Source: an uncultured Alphaproteobacteria bacterium
GTDB lineage: Bacteria; Pseudomonadota; Alphaproteobacteria; Rhodobacterales; Rhodobacteraceae
Assembly: GCA_902619165.1 (NCBI GenBank)
Contig: CACNDI010000001.1
Span: forward strand, 1-64,000
Direction of reading: 5' to 3'
Length of the DNA stretch: 64,000 bases
A program made the translations under genes and the position numbers. Below are positions 17,385-27,207 of the stretch, piece by piece. The notes below the pieces were generated by a model. That model was not told the origin of the DNA, searched no databases, and saw nothing but the letters and a program-made list of their open reading frames with translations. Every line of letters begins with the position of its first letter. Position 1 is the stretch's first letter.

Positions 17385-18788
17385 TTGATAACTGGTTTAA
17401 TATATGGAAAATTTGATGTTCTACATGCGGGACATATCCGGCTTTTTCATTTTGCAAAATCCCGATGTGATAGGCTGACTGTTGCGGTTATAGATAATAG
17501 TGAGTTTGATGCATTGAGAGAACTTGATCTGAGAATTAAAGATCTTTCAGTAATTAATTTGATCGATAAAATTTTATCTTACACTGACTTAGAGGATCTA
17601 TTGAAAACTCAAAAACCCGACTTGATTTTTAAAGGTAATGAGTTTAGCCGTAAATATAATGAGGAAAAAAATATTATTGATTTGATAGGTGCAAAGCTTT
17701 CTTTTATGAGTGCTGACGAAAGATATGATGTGCGTTTTAAGGAAACTGAATTTAAAAATAAAAACAAAAGTTATTTACAAAATTTTCGAGAAAAATATAG
17801 CCTCGACGAAAGTCATATTAAAGAAAGCATTAGTCTTTTTAAAAGCCTGAATGGAATTGTTGCTGGAGAGTTAATCTATGATCAGTACATAAACTGCATT
17901 CCAAGGGGTATGTCACAAGAAGATAAAAACATTGTATATGAAAAAGATGGCTTCAAGGAATTTATTGGAGGGGCTGGAATTGTCGCGGCTCATTGTAAAG
18001 GTCTGGGCTCTAAAGCTGAATTGGTTAGTTGCGTAGGTAACGACCAAATGGGACAGAAATCGTCTAAAAGTTTAGAACGCCTTGGTGTAAAAAGTAAATT
18101 TTGGCTGGATGACACCCGTAACACTATTGTAAAAACTCGCTACATTTGGGATAATAAACCAATATTTCGTGTCAGTGTATTAGACAAGGTGAGATTGCCG
18201 GACAATTTGCAAGAAGAATATTTACAGTATATAGACCAAAAATTACAGACCGTCGAGTTCTTAATTATTTCAGACTTTAATTATGGTTTATTGTCTCCTG
18301 AAATCTGTAATCATATTATGAAAAGCGCAAAAAATAATAATGTCCCAGTTACCGTCGACTGCCAAATTTCATCACAAACAGGTGATCTTCAAAAATATCG
18401 TGGAGCAAAACTAGTAACTCCTACTGAAATAGAAGCGAGAACCGCGCTGAAAGATTTTGATAGTGGGGTTGCATATTTAGGAGAAAAGCTCAGAGATAAA
18501 TTAGAAGCTGATCACCTGATATTGAAGCTTGGTGCACAGGGTGCTCTGATATTCACAGAACTTAATGGTATTGTACAGGTTGAAAACTTGCCTGCCTTGA
18601 ATGTTAACCGAGTAGTAGATCCTAGTGGTGCAGGTGACTCAATGTTGGCTGTGGCTACATTAACCCTTTGTGCCTCAGAAAATATATTTTTGGCTTCCTA
18701 CCTCGGAAGCTTAGCGGCTGGAATACAGGTAACCCAACGCGGGAATATCCCCCTCAATCAAGATTTCTGGCAAAGTAGGAAAAATTGA
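17385..18788 (+). CDS. Nucleotidyltransferase-PfkB kinase fusion in reverse HldE order
   Basis: This 467-residue protein starts with TTG about ten bases after AAAGGGG. The N-terminal domain (about 1-140) is a cytidylyltransferase-like fold with GKFDVLHAGHIRL at 8-20, where HxGH is His14-Ala-Gly-His17. From about 155 to the end is a PfkB sugar kinase, with EFIGGAGIVAAH near 200 and DPSGAGDS at 412-419, Asp418 being the catalytic base. Family knowledge: HldE has the same two activities but with the kinase first. The swapped order is plain in the text. It could phosphorylate C1 of a heptose-7-phosphate and then transfer a nucleotide, or serve another sugar. The exact substrate and nucleotide are unknown. 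Confidence 0.82.
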   Translation: MITGLIYGKFDVLHAGHIRLFHFAKSRCDRLTVAVIDNSEFDALRELDLRIKDLSVINLIDKILSYTDLEDLLKTQKPDLIFKGNEFSRKYNEEKNIIDLIGAKLSFMSADERYDVRFKETEFKNKNKSYLQNFREKYSLDESHIKESISLFKSLNGIVAGELIYDQYINCIPRGMSQEDKNIVYEKDGFKEFIGGAGIVAAHCKGLGSKAELVSCVGNDQMGQKSSKSLERLGVKSKFWLDDTRNTIVKTRYIWDNKPIFRVSVLDKVRLPDNLQEEYLQYIDQKLQTVEFLIISDFNYGLLSPEICNHIMKSAKNNNVPVTVDCQISSQTGDLQKYRGAKLVTPTEIEARTALKDFDSGVAYLGEKLRDKLEADHLILKLGAQGALIFTELNGIVQVENLPALNVNRVVDPSGAGDSMLAVATLTLCASENIFLASYLGSLAAGIQVTQRGNIPLNQDFWQSRKN

Positions 18789-18914
18789 AATAATGGTGAT
18801 AGCTGGAGGGATAGTTGAAGTGTAATACTGCATTATTTTTAGCTTCTATTAATTAAATTTTAGCTGAGATTTACGTATGATTGTTAATGCATATTTACAG
18901 ACCTTGGAAATGAT

Positions 18915-20057
18915 ATGAATAAAATCTTAAAAAAAATAAATGATAAAGGTTTATTGTGGTTTATAAAAAGGATTAGGCAAGAACTGAGGAAGCCTTCGAA
19001 AAAACCTATTGAGAAAATAATGGATTTTTTGCTAAGGGTAAAAAGAAGAATGTCGAGCCGTGCTGCTATAGCTATTGAAGATGACTTACTTTATTGCATG
19101 TATGATCTTAACATCTACGACTTAACGTTTATAATGGCTATACGTTTAGTCGAATTTGAAATGGAAGCTAAAAATAATAATAAAAAAGGTTTCATTGTTG
19201 TAATAGTACCATCTTCACTCGATCCCGATCTTGGGTGGAAAGAGTACGACTCAAAAATTGATAAATATAGTAAGCATTGGCGATTTCAAAACATTGTACT
19301 CCCACTAACCTTTCTTTCGCCCTCTTGTAGAGGCGTCTATGTCTTGCCACGCAGATCAGATGCCATAGCCTTCGCAAAGAAGCACGATGTTTATCCCGAA
19401 ATGTATGATGGCGTTAATTTAAGAAAAACTGACGCTTCAGAATTGCTCCACAGAAAATGGGACAGACCTGGTCTATTTGAGGGACTCAAAGCTAATAAAC
19501 AGGGACTCAGGTATGTTAAAGACTGGATACATGCAAAAGGAATTCAGTCCAAGATAATTACTATTACTATCCGTGATAGCCCATTTGATCCAGCTCGAAA
19601 CAGTGATATCAAAGCATGGTCAAGCTTTGCGCGCTACTTGCTTGAAGCGGGGTATAGCCCTGTAATTATTCCAGATACCGACAATGCATTTTGCAAAAAT
19701 TTTGGTTTCGAAGGCATAAATTTTTTCTCAGAATGTGCGTGGAACATAGGTTTGCGTATGGCGCTATACGAAACTGCTTATTTAAACTTTTTTGCCCCAA
19801 ATGGTCCAGTGACTTTGGCCAAGGTTAACCCAAGATGCAGTTATATTGCCATGAATAGTACCCCGAAAGGCGCTATAATAAATATGGATGAAGAAGCATA
19901 TAGAAAATATGGTCACTCGATAGGCGAAAATTTTAAGTTTGCAAACCAAAGACAGCGTCTGTGTTTTGAACCTGATACTTATGAAAATATCAAGAATGAA
20001 TTTGACCGCTTTGTTAAGGACAACCCACCTGTCAACATTACTGTGGAGACCGAGTGA
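18915..20057 (+). CDS. Conserved-looking protein of unknown function
   Basis: This 380-residue protein has a basic N terminus (about 50 residues rich in Lys and Arg, including KKPIEKIMDFLLRVKRR), which may bind membrane or nucleic acid. The rest looks like a two-domain globular protein: VVIVPSSLDPDLGW near 95-108, then IITITIRDSPFDPARNSD near 213-230, and YSPVIIPDTD near 250. The last parts recall GT-B glycosyltransferase-like folds in polysaccharide clusters, but I see no firm catalytic motif. It lies 126 bases after the kinase fusion. A glycosyltransferase or glycan-modifying enzyme is possible. I do not recognise the family. Confidence 0.6.
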   Translation: MNKILKKINDKGLLWFIKRIRQELRKPSKKPIEKIMDFLLRVKRRMSSRAAIAIEDDLLYCMYDLNIYDLTFIMAIRLVEFEMEAKNNNKKGFIVVIVPSSLDPDLGWKEYDSKIDKYSKHWRFQNIVLPLTFLSPSCRGVYVLPRRSDAIAFAKKHDVYPEMYDGVNLRKTDASELLHRKWDRPGLFEGLKANKQGLRYVKDWIHAKGIQSKIITITIRDSPFDPARNSDIKAWSSFARYLLEAGYSPVIIPDTDNAFCKNFGFEGINFFSECAWNIGLRMALYETAYLNFFAPNGPVTLAKVNPRCSYIAMNSTPKGAIINMDEEAYRKYGHSIGENFKFANQRQRLCFEPDTYENIKNEFDRFVKDNPPVNITVETE

Positions 20058-20171
20058 ATGCATACACCCAAAATATGTCCTAAAATAACGCAACAACACT
20101 ATTCGAAAGAAATCTTTGGTCTCCTAGCTTGGCGATCTATATGTCTCGGTGTATTAGGGTTTACTAATTAA

Positions 20172-20903
20172 TTGGATCTTCACGTGAATACAGAGAAAAA
20201 AACCAGAAAATCTACAATCTTAGTTATCGGAGCTAACTCGACTATAGGTATTGCTATGGTTCGAGAATTTATTAACCACGGTGATGTTGTTATTGCTACA
20301 TATTGTAAAAATAATCCTAAATTTGTGCACCAGAGCGTAAAATGGGTTCATTTGGATTTAACTGATGAGAAGAGTATTGAAACTTTCACAAAAGGGCTTA
20401 CCAAGAGCAAGTCCCGAATAGATTCATCTATTTTCGTGTCGGGATACCTTCCTGGGAAATCTCTAGAGAAATATTCACATGAGGAAATGAATACAGTTGT
20501 GGATGTCAATTTTTTAGGCCAAGCAAAATGTTTGCAAGCGCTTTTGCCACTTTTAAATCGCCCTTCTCAAATTTTGATGATTTCATCTGTATCAGGAGAG
20601 CGTGGAAGTTATGACCCGATATATGCTGCATCAAAAGGTGCTGTAATAGCTTTCGTAAAGTCACTTGCAACTTGGCTTCCTCCTCAAGTGAGATGTATGT
20701 CTATTGCACCTGGCCTCGTAGAGGGAAGTGGAATGTATAATGCGATGTCCACGGAAGTTCGGAAAGTACATTTGGATAGGACACCGCTTAAAAAACTTAT
20801 TACAGTCGAAGAATTGGCTAAAATGATTTTAGATTTAACCAAAGATTACTGGGGTCATGCCAACGGCGCTTGTATACGCATCAATGGTGGTGCATATGTC
20901 TAG
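20172..20903 (+). CDS. Short-chain dehydrogenase/reductase (FabG-like)
   Basis: This classical SDR has the NAD(P) loop GANSTIG at 20-26, a catalytic serine in MISSVSGERG, and Tyr151/Lys155 in YAASKGA, with length 243. The start is TTG at 20172 or GTG at 20184; neither has a strong ribosome binding site, and the first 15 residues are not conserved in SDRs. It overlaps the FAD oxidoreductase by eight bases, so the two are coupled and may act one after the other on the same sugar or side chain. The substrate is unknown. Confidence 0.82.
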   Translation: MDLHVNTEKKTRKSTILVIGANSTIGIAMVREFINHGDVVIATYCKNNPKFVHQSVKWVHLDLTDEKSIETFTKGLTKSKSRIDSSIFVSGYLPGKSLEKYSHEEMNTVVDVNFLGQAKCLQALLPLLNRPSQILMISSVSGERGSYDPIYAASKGAVIAFVKSLATWLPPQVRCMSIAPGLVEGSGMYNAMSTEVRKVHLDRTPLKKLITVEELAKMILDLTKDYWGHANGACIRINGGAYV

Positions 20904-22005
20904 AGTGGTGAATGTGGCAGTTATTGGATGTGGAATTTTTGGAGCTGAAATAGCCCTAAAAGCTAGATCGTGTGGGTTATCGGTCACTGTTTATGAAGCA
21001 AACACCGACATTCTTATGGGTGCCTCTAGAAATAACCAGAACCGCCTTCACCTTGGCTTTCACTATCCACGTGACCTAGAAACAGGTAGGCAGTCGATGC
21101 AGGGTTTTGAAGTTTTCAAGAGAAAATACGCCAAATGTATTGAAGCTGGATTTCAAAATGCATATTTTATCGCCAATGAAGGGTCTTTAACGTCTGCAGA
21201 AACGTTTTTTGAGTTTTGCGATCGGTTAGGTGCTCCTTATAAGAAAATCTGTGCAAATCAATTCCCAGTAAATGTTCGGGGCGCAGACAAAGGTATTCTG
21301 TGCGAAGAAGTAGCCTACGATTGTGAAATCTTGCGTAACTTAGTTCGGATGCGTCTACTCCACGAGGAGATTGATGTAGCAATGGGTGAAAGCGTCCTTA
21401 GTATCAAAAAGGTTGGAGAGCGATACCAAATAAATTCCCAGAGTCGAGAACCATTATTTGCAGATGTGATTATTAACTGTTCATACGCGAACATTAATCG
21501 TTTGACAGAACAGCTTGGTTATGAAGTGCCAGAAAGGCTATTCGAATACACGGTTGTACCAATAATTAGGCTTGATATACCAAAAGTTGGTATTACAATC
21601 ATGGACGGTCCGTTTATGACAATTCTTCCTCACGGGAAGACACAAAATTTTCTTTTGTACAACGTGGAAAGTACTGTAGTTGCAAAGAGCATTGCGACTC
21701 AGTTAGATCAGAATTGGCTCTCTACTGGTTCGTCTCCCTTCGCAAACATGGATAGGATTCAATACTTCAGGGAAATGATTGAGGTGTGTAAAGAGTATGT
21801 TCCCGTGCTTGAAAAGGCTAAGTTAGCGGGCTTCCTGGAAGGACCGAGAATGGTTTTAGCGCGAAAAGAAGATACAGACGCGCGCCCTTCCATGATCAAC
21901 GTTTACGGCGATAGTTACTTTACAGTCTTCTCCGGTAAAATTGATCATTGCGTGTGGGTGGCTGATGATATGTACCTCCGGCTCAAATCGCATTTTAACC
22001 TATAG
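20896..22005 (+). CDS. FAD-dependent oxidoreductase (DAO family)
   Basis: I place the start at the ATG at 20896, inside the last codons of the SDR, giving 369 residues. The earlier in-frame start at 20857 adds only SDR-overlapping sequence. The dinucleotide motif is VAVIGCGIFGAEIA (GCGIFG at 11-16), followed by the acidic end of strand 2 in VYEAN. The motif GASRNNQNRLHLGFHYPR recalls DAO-family oxidases and dehydrogenases, in which a histidine near this spot can hold FAD. It probably oxidises an amine or hydroxyl on a sugar or linked group. The family assignment is good, the substrate unknown. Confidence 0.8.
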   Translation: MSRVVNVAVIGCGIFGAEIALKARSCGLSVTVYEANTDILMGASRNNQNRLHLGFHYPRDLETGRQSMQGFEVFKRKYAKCIEAGFQNAYFIANEGSLTSAETFFEFCDRLGAPYKKICANQFPVNVRGADKGILCEEVAYDCEILRNLVRMRLLHEEIDVAMGESVLSIKKVGERYQINSQSREPLFADVIINCSYANINRLTEQLGYEVPERLFEYTVVPIIRLDIPKVGITIMDGPFMTILPHGKTQNFLLYNVESTVVAKSIATQLDQNWLSTGSSPFANMDRIQYFREMIEVCKEYVPVLEKAKLAGFLEGPRMVLARKEDTDARPSMINVYGDSYFTVFSGKIDHCVWVADDMYLRLKSHFNL

Positions 22006-22217
22006 ATTGTTAAGAATATCTTATGTTTTTTGATATAAAATATAAAGTAAGTTGCGTTAAGATATGGCGTGATGCGCTATTATTTTTCGGTATAAAGTGA
22101 CATATAAAGCCAAACGTATACATTTTAAATGATCTAGGCTAAATCTATTTTTTTGCATACCTGCGACAAAGTGAAGGCGAAATAAGAGTAATCCAATTCG
22201 ATTCTCAGGAGATAAGT

Positions 22218-22934
22218 ATGGGACAGAAATTTGCACGTAAAAAGAGACGAAATATCATTAACTCAATCATTTATAAGCTGTCGAAATTTATTTGGGCCAG
22301 TGAAAAAGCCAAGTTCGAGTTTTTTGCGAACCGGGAGTGGATTTTTAATCGGTTGGCTCTCGAATCCTGGATGACAATGTACGCTGACAAGGAGCAGCAT
22401 CCAAGAAGAGAAAGTATGCATGCGTTTATTTGTGACAAACTGCCGGATAAAGCATCAGTGTTGGACATCGGGTGCGGTTTTGGTGAGATATCTGGGATGT
22501 TAGGAAAAATTTGCAAATCGGTCGTGGGCATTGATCTGGATCGCAACAAGTTACAGCATGCACTTGATCATTACAGCAGCAAAAATGTGACTTTCATTTG
22601 TGAAGATGCGCTGACCTTCCTTGAGGAAAACCAACAACATTATGATGTCCTGATTTGTTCGCATATTCTTGAGCACCTTGATGATCCGTCAGGGATGTTA
22701 AGACGTTTCAAAGATTATTTTTCCTATATTTACATTGAGGTTCCTGACTTTGATAATTCTCATATTAATCTTGTCCGGCAAAGGCTTAATATTCCACTCA
22801 ATTACACTGATGATGACCATGTTCAGGAATATGACAGAAATGAAATGGACATGCTCATAACATCATTGAATATGAATATTGCACATGTAGAATTCAGATA
22901 TGGTGTGATGCGCTACTGGGTTAAGGTTGATTAG
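22218..22934 (+). CDS. SAM-dependent methyltransferase
   Basis: This 238-residue class I methyltransferase has motif I VLDIGCGFGEISG near 81-93 and motif II acidic residue in VGIDLDRN, then ICSHILEHLDDP as motif IV. A strong ribosome binding site (AGGAGA) lies six bases before the ATG. A gap of 212 bases with strongly AT-rich sequence separates it from the oxidoreductase, so it may start a new transcript. It likely methylates a glycan or lipid-linked intermediate. The acceptor cannot be read from sequence. Confidence 0.82.
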   Translation: MGQKFARKKRRNIINSIIYKLSKFIWASEKAKFEFFANREWIFNRLALESWMTMYADKEQHPRRESMHAFICDKLPDKASVLDIGCGFGEISGMLGKICKSVVGIDLDRNKLQHALDHYSSKNVTFICEDALTFLEENQQHYDVLICSHILEHLDDPSGMLRRFKDYFSYIYIEVPDFDNSHINLVRQRLNIPLNYTDDDHVQEYDRNEMDMLITSLNMNIAHVEFRYGVMRYWVKVD

Positions 22935-23092
22935 TTTGTCATGTGTGTAGACGACTATCTTTGACTTTAAGAGACTAACACACCAACATAAACAAAATTT
23001 GATACAAATATTAATTAAACAACAACATAATGATTGTTAGTTTATTAATATTTGGTATCCCTTTACCTCAATGTTAAGTAAATAGAAAAAAA

Positions 23093-24028
23093 ATGAGAGA
23101 GAAAATTTTAGTGACAGGCGGCGCCGGTTTCCTTGGATCACACCTTTGCGAGCGGTTGCTGGCGACCGGTCAAGATGTACTTTGTGTAGATAATTTCCTT
23201 ACTAGCAGTAGAGAAAACATTACACACCTTACCAAAAATCCTTGTTTTGAAATACTACGACACGATGTAACTTTTCCGTTGTACGTCGAGGTCGAAAAGA
23301 TCTACAACCTTGCATGCCCCGCTTCTCCTATTCACTATCAAAATGATCCGGTTCAAACTATCAAAACCAGTGTGCATGGAGCAATAAACATGTTAGGTTT
23401 GGCCAAGCGGTTAAAAGCAAGAATATTACAAGCGTCGACATCAGAGGTTTATGGTGACCCAAAAGTTCACCCACAAACTGAGAACTATTGGGGTCATGTG
23501 AATCCAATCGGAACGCGTTCTTGCTACGATGAAGGCAAGCGATGTGCAGAAACACTCTTCTTCGATTACTGGCGCCAGCACAACCTACAGATCAAAGTCG
23601 TTCGTATTTTTAATACTTTTGGGCCAAGAATGCATCCCAATGACGGTCGAGTGGTAAGCAATTTCATCGTCCAGGCACTCAAAAACGAAGACATAACAAT
23701 CTATGGTGATGGTCAGCAGACCCGCAGTTTTTGCTACGTGGATGATTTGATTGATGTTATGATGCTTATGATGAATTCCTCTGCGGACTTTACTGGACCG
23801 ATTAATATTGGCAATCCCGGCGAATTCACTATTTTGGAGCTTGCCAATCATGTACTTAAATTGACCAGGTCTAAAAGTAAATTAGTATTCAAACCGCTAC
23901 CTACAGATGATCCAAAAAATAGACAGCCTGATATATCAATGGTGAAATCTAAGTTGGGATGGGCGCCTAAAGTTTGTTTGGAAGACGGACTAAAAGAGAC
24001 CATAGATTACTTCAAGAGAATATTATAG
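23093..24028 (+). CDS. uxs: UDP-glucuronate decarboxylase (UDP-xylose synthase)
   Basis: This 311-residue extended SDR has GGAGFLG at 9-15, [10 protein letters not shown] near 75-83, TSEVYGDP, and Tyr145/Lys149 in SCYDEGKR. These last three motifs are specific to UDP-xylose synthase. It converts UDP-glucuronate to UDP-xylose with loss of CO2, using tightly bound NAD. UDP-glucuronate would come from galU plus a 6-dehydrogenase. UDP-xylose would be a donor for the glycosyltransferases that follow. The next gene begins 12 bases on, so they share an operon. Confidence 0.93.
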   Translation: MREKILVTGGAGFLGSHLCERLLATGQDVLCVDNFLTSSRENITHLTKNPCFEILRHDVTFPLYVEVEKIYNLACPASPIHYQNDPVQTIKTSVHGAINMLGLAKRLKARILQASTSEVYGDPKVHPQTENYWGHVNPIGTRSCYDEGKRCAETLFFDYWRQHNLQIKVVRIFNTFGPRMHPNDGRVVSNFIVQALKNEDITIYGDGQQTRSFCYVDDLIDVMMLMMNSSADFTGPINIGNPGEFTILELANHVLKLTRSKSKLVFKPLPTDDPKNRQPDISMVKSKLGWAPKVCLEDGLKETIDYFKRIL

Positions 24029-24040
24029 CTTGCGAAAATT

Positions 24041-24958
24041 ATGAGGAAAATTGTAAACAATCCTAAATTTTCTGTTGTCATCCCAACCTATAATCGCGCA
24101 AAAGATATACCTCGTTGCCTTGATTCTCTGGTAGCACAAGATTTTGAAGACTTTGAAGTTTTAATTTGTGATGACGGATCAACAGATGATACATTTAACG
24201 TGGTATCAGAATATAGCCATCTGCTGGACATTACCTATAATTATGGAGAGCATTTTGGAGGGCCAGCACGTCCCAGAAATTGTGGTATTTCCTTAGCGCG
24301 TGCTCCCTATATTGCCTTCTTAGACTCTGATGATTGGTGGACACCTTCTAAATTAAGCATTTGCCGGGAGGCGCTAGATGCAGGAGCAGACGTTGTTTCT
24401 CATCACTTATACATTGCCAAGAGACCAGATCAACGAGTGTTCTTGAAGAAAGTCCATAGCCGCAAACTTAGTAGCCCGGTATTCGATGATTTGTTAGCTT
24501 ACGGGAATGGCTTATTGAACTCTAGCGTTGTAGTGCGGAAAAGTTTTTTAATAGAAATAGGTGGTGCATCAGAAGATTTAGATCTACTTGGATTTGAAGA
24601 TTTCGATACGTGGTTAAGAATTTCAAAGTTAACTGATAAATTCAAGCGCATTCCACGTACGCTGGGGTACTATTGGCTAGGGGGGGGCAATATTAGTACT
24701 GAGGATAAATATATGTATATCATACAGGCCATTAAAAAACGTTATGCTTTAGAATTTCGGGCTATGGCACAACATTATAATTTTTATTGGATTAATTTTG
24801 CAATAGGCAGGTATTTTTTTAAACGACGAAATTACAATTTGGCAGCATCGAGTCTATACTTGATTACTTTTCGCCAATCACCAATCCTTGTATATTTGAA
24901 AAGCCAATGGATGTTGCTGTCAATTAAATTTTTGCACACATTGAAAATAAAAAGCTAA
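24041..24958 (+). CDS. Family 2 glycosyltransferase
   Basis: This 305-residue GT-A enzyme opens with FSVVIPTYNRAKDIPRCLDS near 10-29, has ICDDGSTDDT for nucleotide binding and FLDSDDWW (the DxD metal motif) near 92-99. No membrane segments are obvious apart from moderately hydrophobic stretches near the C terminus, so it probably works at the cytoplasmic membrane surface. It transfers one sugar to the growing lipid-linked glycan. The donor is not evident; UDP-xylose made by the gene before it is one candidate. Confidence 0.9.
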   Translation: MRKIVNNPKFSVVIPTYNRAKDIPRCLDSLVAQDFEDFEVLICDDGSTDDTFNVVSEYSHLLDITYNYGEHFGGPARPRNCGISLARAPYIAFLDSDDWWTPSKLSICREALDAGADVVSHHLYIAKRPDQRVFLKKVHSRKLSSPVFDDLLAYGNGLLNSSVVVRKSFLIEIGGASEDLDLLGFEDFDTWLRISKLTDKFKRIPRTLGYYWLGGGNISTEDKYMYIIQAIKKRYALEFRAMAQHYNFYWINFAIGRYFFKRRNYNLAASSLYLITFRQSPILVYLKSQWMLLSIKFLHTLKIKS

Positions 24959-25030
24959 CTTTTACCTTAAAAAAAGTTTGACTGACCATCTAGAAATTCT
25001 GAAAAAAAACTTATTGAAAGTATCAATTTA

Positions 25031-26002
25031 ATGTCCGTAAAGTTAATAAACCCCAAAAACAAACAACCTCTGAAACTGATTGGGACTGATTTTGTTGATG
25101 TGTCTGGCAATAAATTCCCACTCGTTAGAGGTGTTTTACGAATATCACATCAGGATAACTACACTGATAACTTTGGGATGCAATGGAATAAGTTTGACAA
25201 GACGCAGCTAGACCGAGAGGAACTAGGGCACAATCTTAGCAACAAACGTTTTTTTGCCGAAACGAAATGGGATACTCAGGACCTTGCTGGAAAAAACGTG
25301 CTTGAAGTAGGTTCTGGTGCAGGAAGATTTAGTAAAGTTATGCTGGAATCCACATTAGCAAATTTGTATAGCGTTGACTATTCAGATGCGGTCACCGCTA
25401 ACTTTCAAAACAATAGTTCGATTGCTGGAGACCGACTTAACCTATTTCAAGCCAGTATTTACGAGATGCCATTCCCTGATAATAGTTTTGACAAGGTTTT
25501 TTGTTTGGGTGTTTTGCAACACACTCCTAATTTTGAAGCTTCGGTCAGTGCGCTCATCAGTAAGGCTAAGCCGGGTGGTGAGATCGTTGTTGATTTTTAT
25601 CCCATCAATGGATGGTGGACGAAGTTCAATGCTAAATATATGCTTCGTCCAGTTTTCAAACGCTTCGATCACCACCGGCTAATGCAGATGGTGGAGACCA
25701 ATATTGACTGGCTAATGAAAGTAGAGTCGCTTTTGCATAAATTAAGGCTGGGTGTGCTAACACGTTTTCTTCCTGTAGTAGACATTCAGGGTACCCTACC
25801 TAAATACTTGTCTAAAGCTGAACAACGGGAGTGGGCAATTCTGGATACCTTTGACATGTTTTCCCCAGAATATGACAGCCCTCAAAGCATAAATAATGTC
25901 ACATCCATGTTTGAGCGCAATGGTGCAGACGTTACCTTTGCTGGTTTCGAGTATTTTGAGGGATTTTCAGCTGCTGTAGTGCGAGGTATCAAGCGCGCAT
26001 GA
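25031..26002 (+). CDS. SAM-dependent methyltransferase with N-terminal Trm112-like segment
   Basis: This 323-residue protein has a class I methyltransferase core with VLEVGSGAGRF near 90-100 and FCLGVLQHTPNF as motif IV. The first 40 residues (LINPKNKQPLKLIG and VRGVLRI) look like the short Trm112-type segment often fused to methyltransferases of surface glycans, though without the paired cysteines. It overlaps the next glycosyltransferase by four bases (ATGA). A role in methylating a sugar hydroxyl is likely. The acceptor is unknown. Confidence 0.82.
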   Translation: MSVKLINPKNKQPLKLIGTDFVDVSGNKFPLVRGVLRISHQDNYTDNFGMQWNKFDKTQLDREELGHNLSNKRFFAETKWDTQDLAGKNVLEVGSGAGRFSKVMLESTLANLYSVDYSDAVTANFQNNSSIAGDRLNLFQASIYEMPFPDNSFDKVFCLGVLQHTPNFEASVSALISKAKPGGEIVVDFYPINGWWTKFNAKYMLRPVFKRFDHHRLMQMVETNIDWLMKVESLLHKLRLGVLTRFLPVVDIQGTLPKYLSKAEQREWAILDTFDMFSPEYDSPQSINNVTSMFERNGADVTFAGFEYFEGFSAAVVRGIKRA

Positions 26003-27186
26003 ACGTTCTGTATATCTCTTATGATGGCATGTTAGAACCGTTAGGGCAGTCTCAAGTGCTATCTTACCTCAAGCGCTTGGCGTCTGATCGATCGATTCAT
26101 CTCATCAGCTTTGAAAAAGCTGCTGATTGGGCCAACGTTGCCGAACGGGAGCGCCTGGCTGATGAGATTGCAGATTCTGGCGTCATCTGGCACCCACTAC
26201 GCTATCACAAGTGGCCAATGTTATTAGCTACACTCTGGGATATTGCGAATGGCGTGCGTTTAGGCTTGTGGTTGGTGTTGCGCTACCGTTTGCGAATAGT
26301 GCATGCGCGCAGCTATATGCCTTCAGCAATTTCCTTGGTGCTCAAAAGCTTAGCTAGAGTTCATTTTATTTTCGACATGCGTGGTTTCTGGGCTGATGAA
26401 AAGGTGGATGGTGGGTCATGGCGAAAAGGGTCAAGGATCTATCAAGTGACGAAATGGTTTGAGAAGCGCTTTCTACTGTCAGCGGATCACGTTGTGTCGC
26501 TCACCCATAAAGCCGTGCCGATAATACAGCAGTTTCCATACTTGAAAGACCATATGCCACCCGTAACGGTAATACCCACTTGTGCTGATCTAGAGCGTTT
26601 TAAGCCTATTAAGTGCGAAGGTAAGAATAATTCAGGATTAACGATTGGGTACGTAGGGACTGCCGGTAATTGGTATATGTTTGATGAAACGGCTGGTTGT
26701 TTTGCAAAGTTACTGCGCATGCGCCCCGATACGAAGTTTTTGATTATCAATCATGGTGAGCATGACTATATCAACGAAAGGCTCGCCGTGGCTGGAGTGC
26801 CATCAGGCGCAGTTGAATTAACTACAGCCGCACCGGCCCAAATGCCACGCTTAATTGCTCGGATGGATGCCAGTATTTTCTTTATTAAACCGGTGTTTTC
26901 AAAGCAGGCATCAGCGGCTACTAAGTTAGCAGAGCTGCTGGGTTGCGGTGTGCCCATCCTGGGTAATGCAGGAGTGGGTGACATGGCCGAGGTGCTGGAA
27001 GGAGAGTGCGTAGGAGTGGCTATAAAGGACTTTGACCCAGCAAGTGTGTTAGCGGGCTTAGATCAACTGTTGACCTTGGTTGCAGATCCCGATACCTCAT
27101 CACGCTGCGTAGCAACTGCACGCGAGCATTTTTCCCTTGTAAATGGTGTATCTTTGTATAGAGGTATATACGAAAAACTTAGCTAA
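25999..27186 (+). CDS. Family 4 glycosyltransferase
   Basis: This 395-residue GT-B protein has an N-terminal acceptor domain beginning MNVLYISYDGMLEPLGQSQVL (written here up to the first 20 residues or so) and a C-terminal Rossmann domain with IGYVGTAGNW near 216-225 and AELLGCGVPILGN, the stretch that usually holds the donor-binding loop in GT4 enzymes. Its start is coupled to the methyltransferase stop by ATGA. It is richer in G+C than the genes before it, a sign of mosaic origin. The sugar it moves is unknown. Confidence 0.88.
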   Translation: MNVLYISYDGMLEPLGQSQVLSYLKRLASDRSIHLISFEKAADWANVAERERLADEIADSGVIWHPLRYHKWPMLLATLWDIANGVRLGLWLVLRYRLRIVHARSYMPSAISLVLKSLARVHFIFDMRGFWADEKVDGGSWRKGSRIYQVTKWFEKRFLLSADHVVSLTHKAVPIIQQFPYLKDHMPPVTVIPTCADLERFKPIKCEGKNNSGLTIGYVGTAGNWYMFDETAGCFAKLLRMRPDTKFLIINHGEHDYINERLAVAGVPSGAVELTTAAPAQMPRLIARMDASIFFIKPVFSKQASAATKLAELLGCGVPILGNAGVGDMAEVLEGECVGVAIKDFDPASVLAGLDQLLTLVADPDTSSRCVATAREHFSLVNGVSLYRGIYEKLS

Positions 27187-27207
27187 TTTAAAATGAAAGA
27201 GTAAGCA

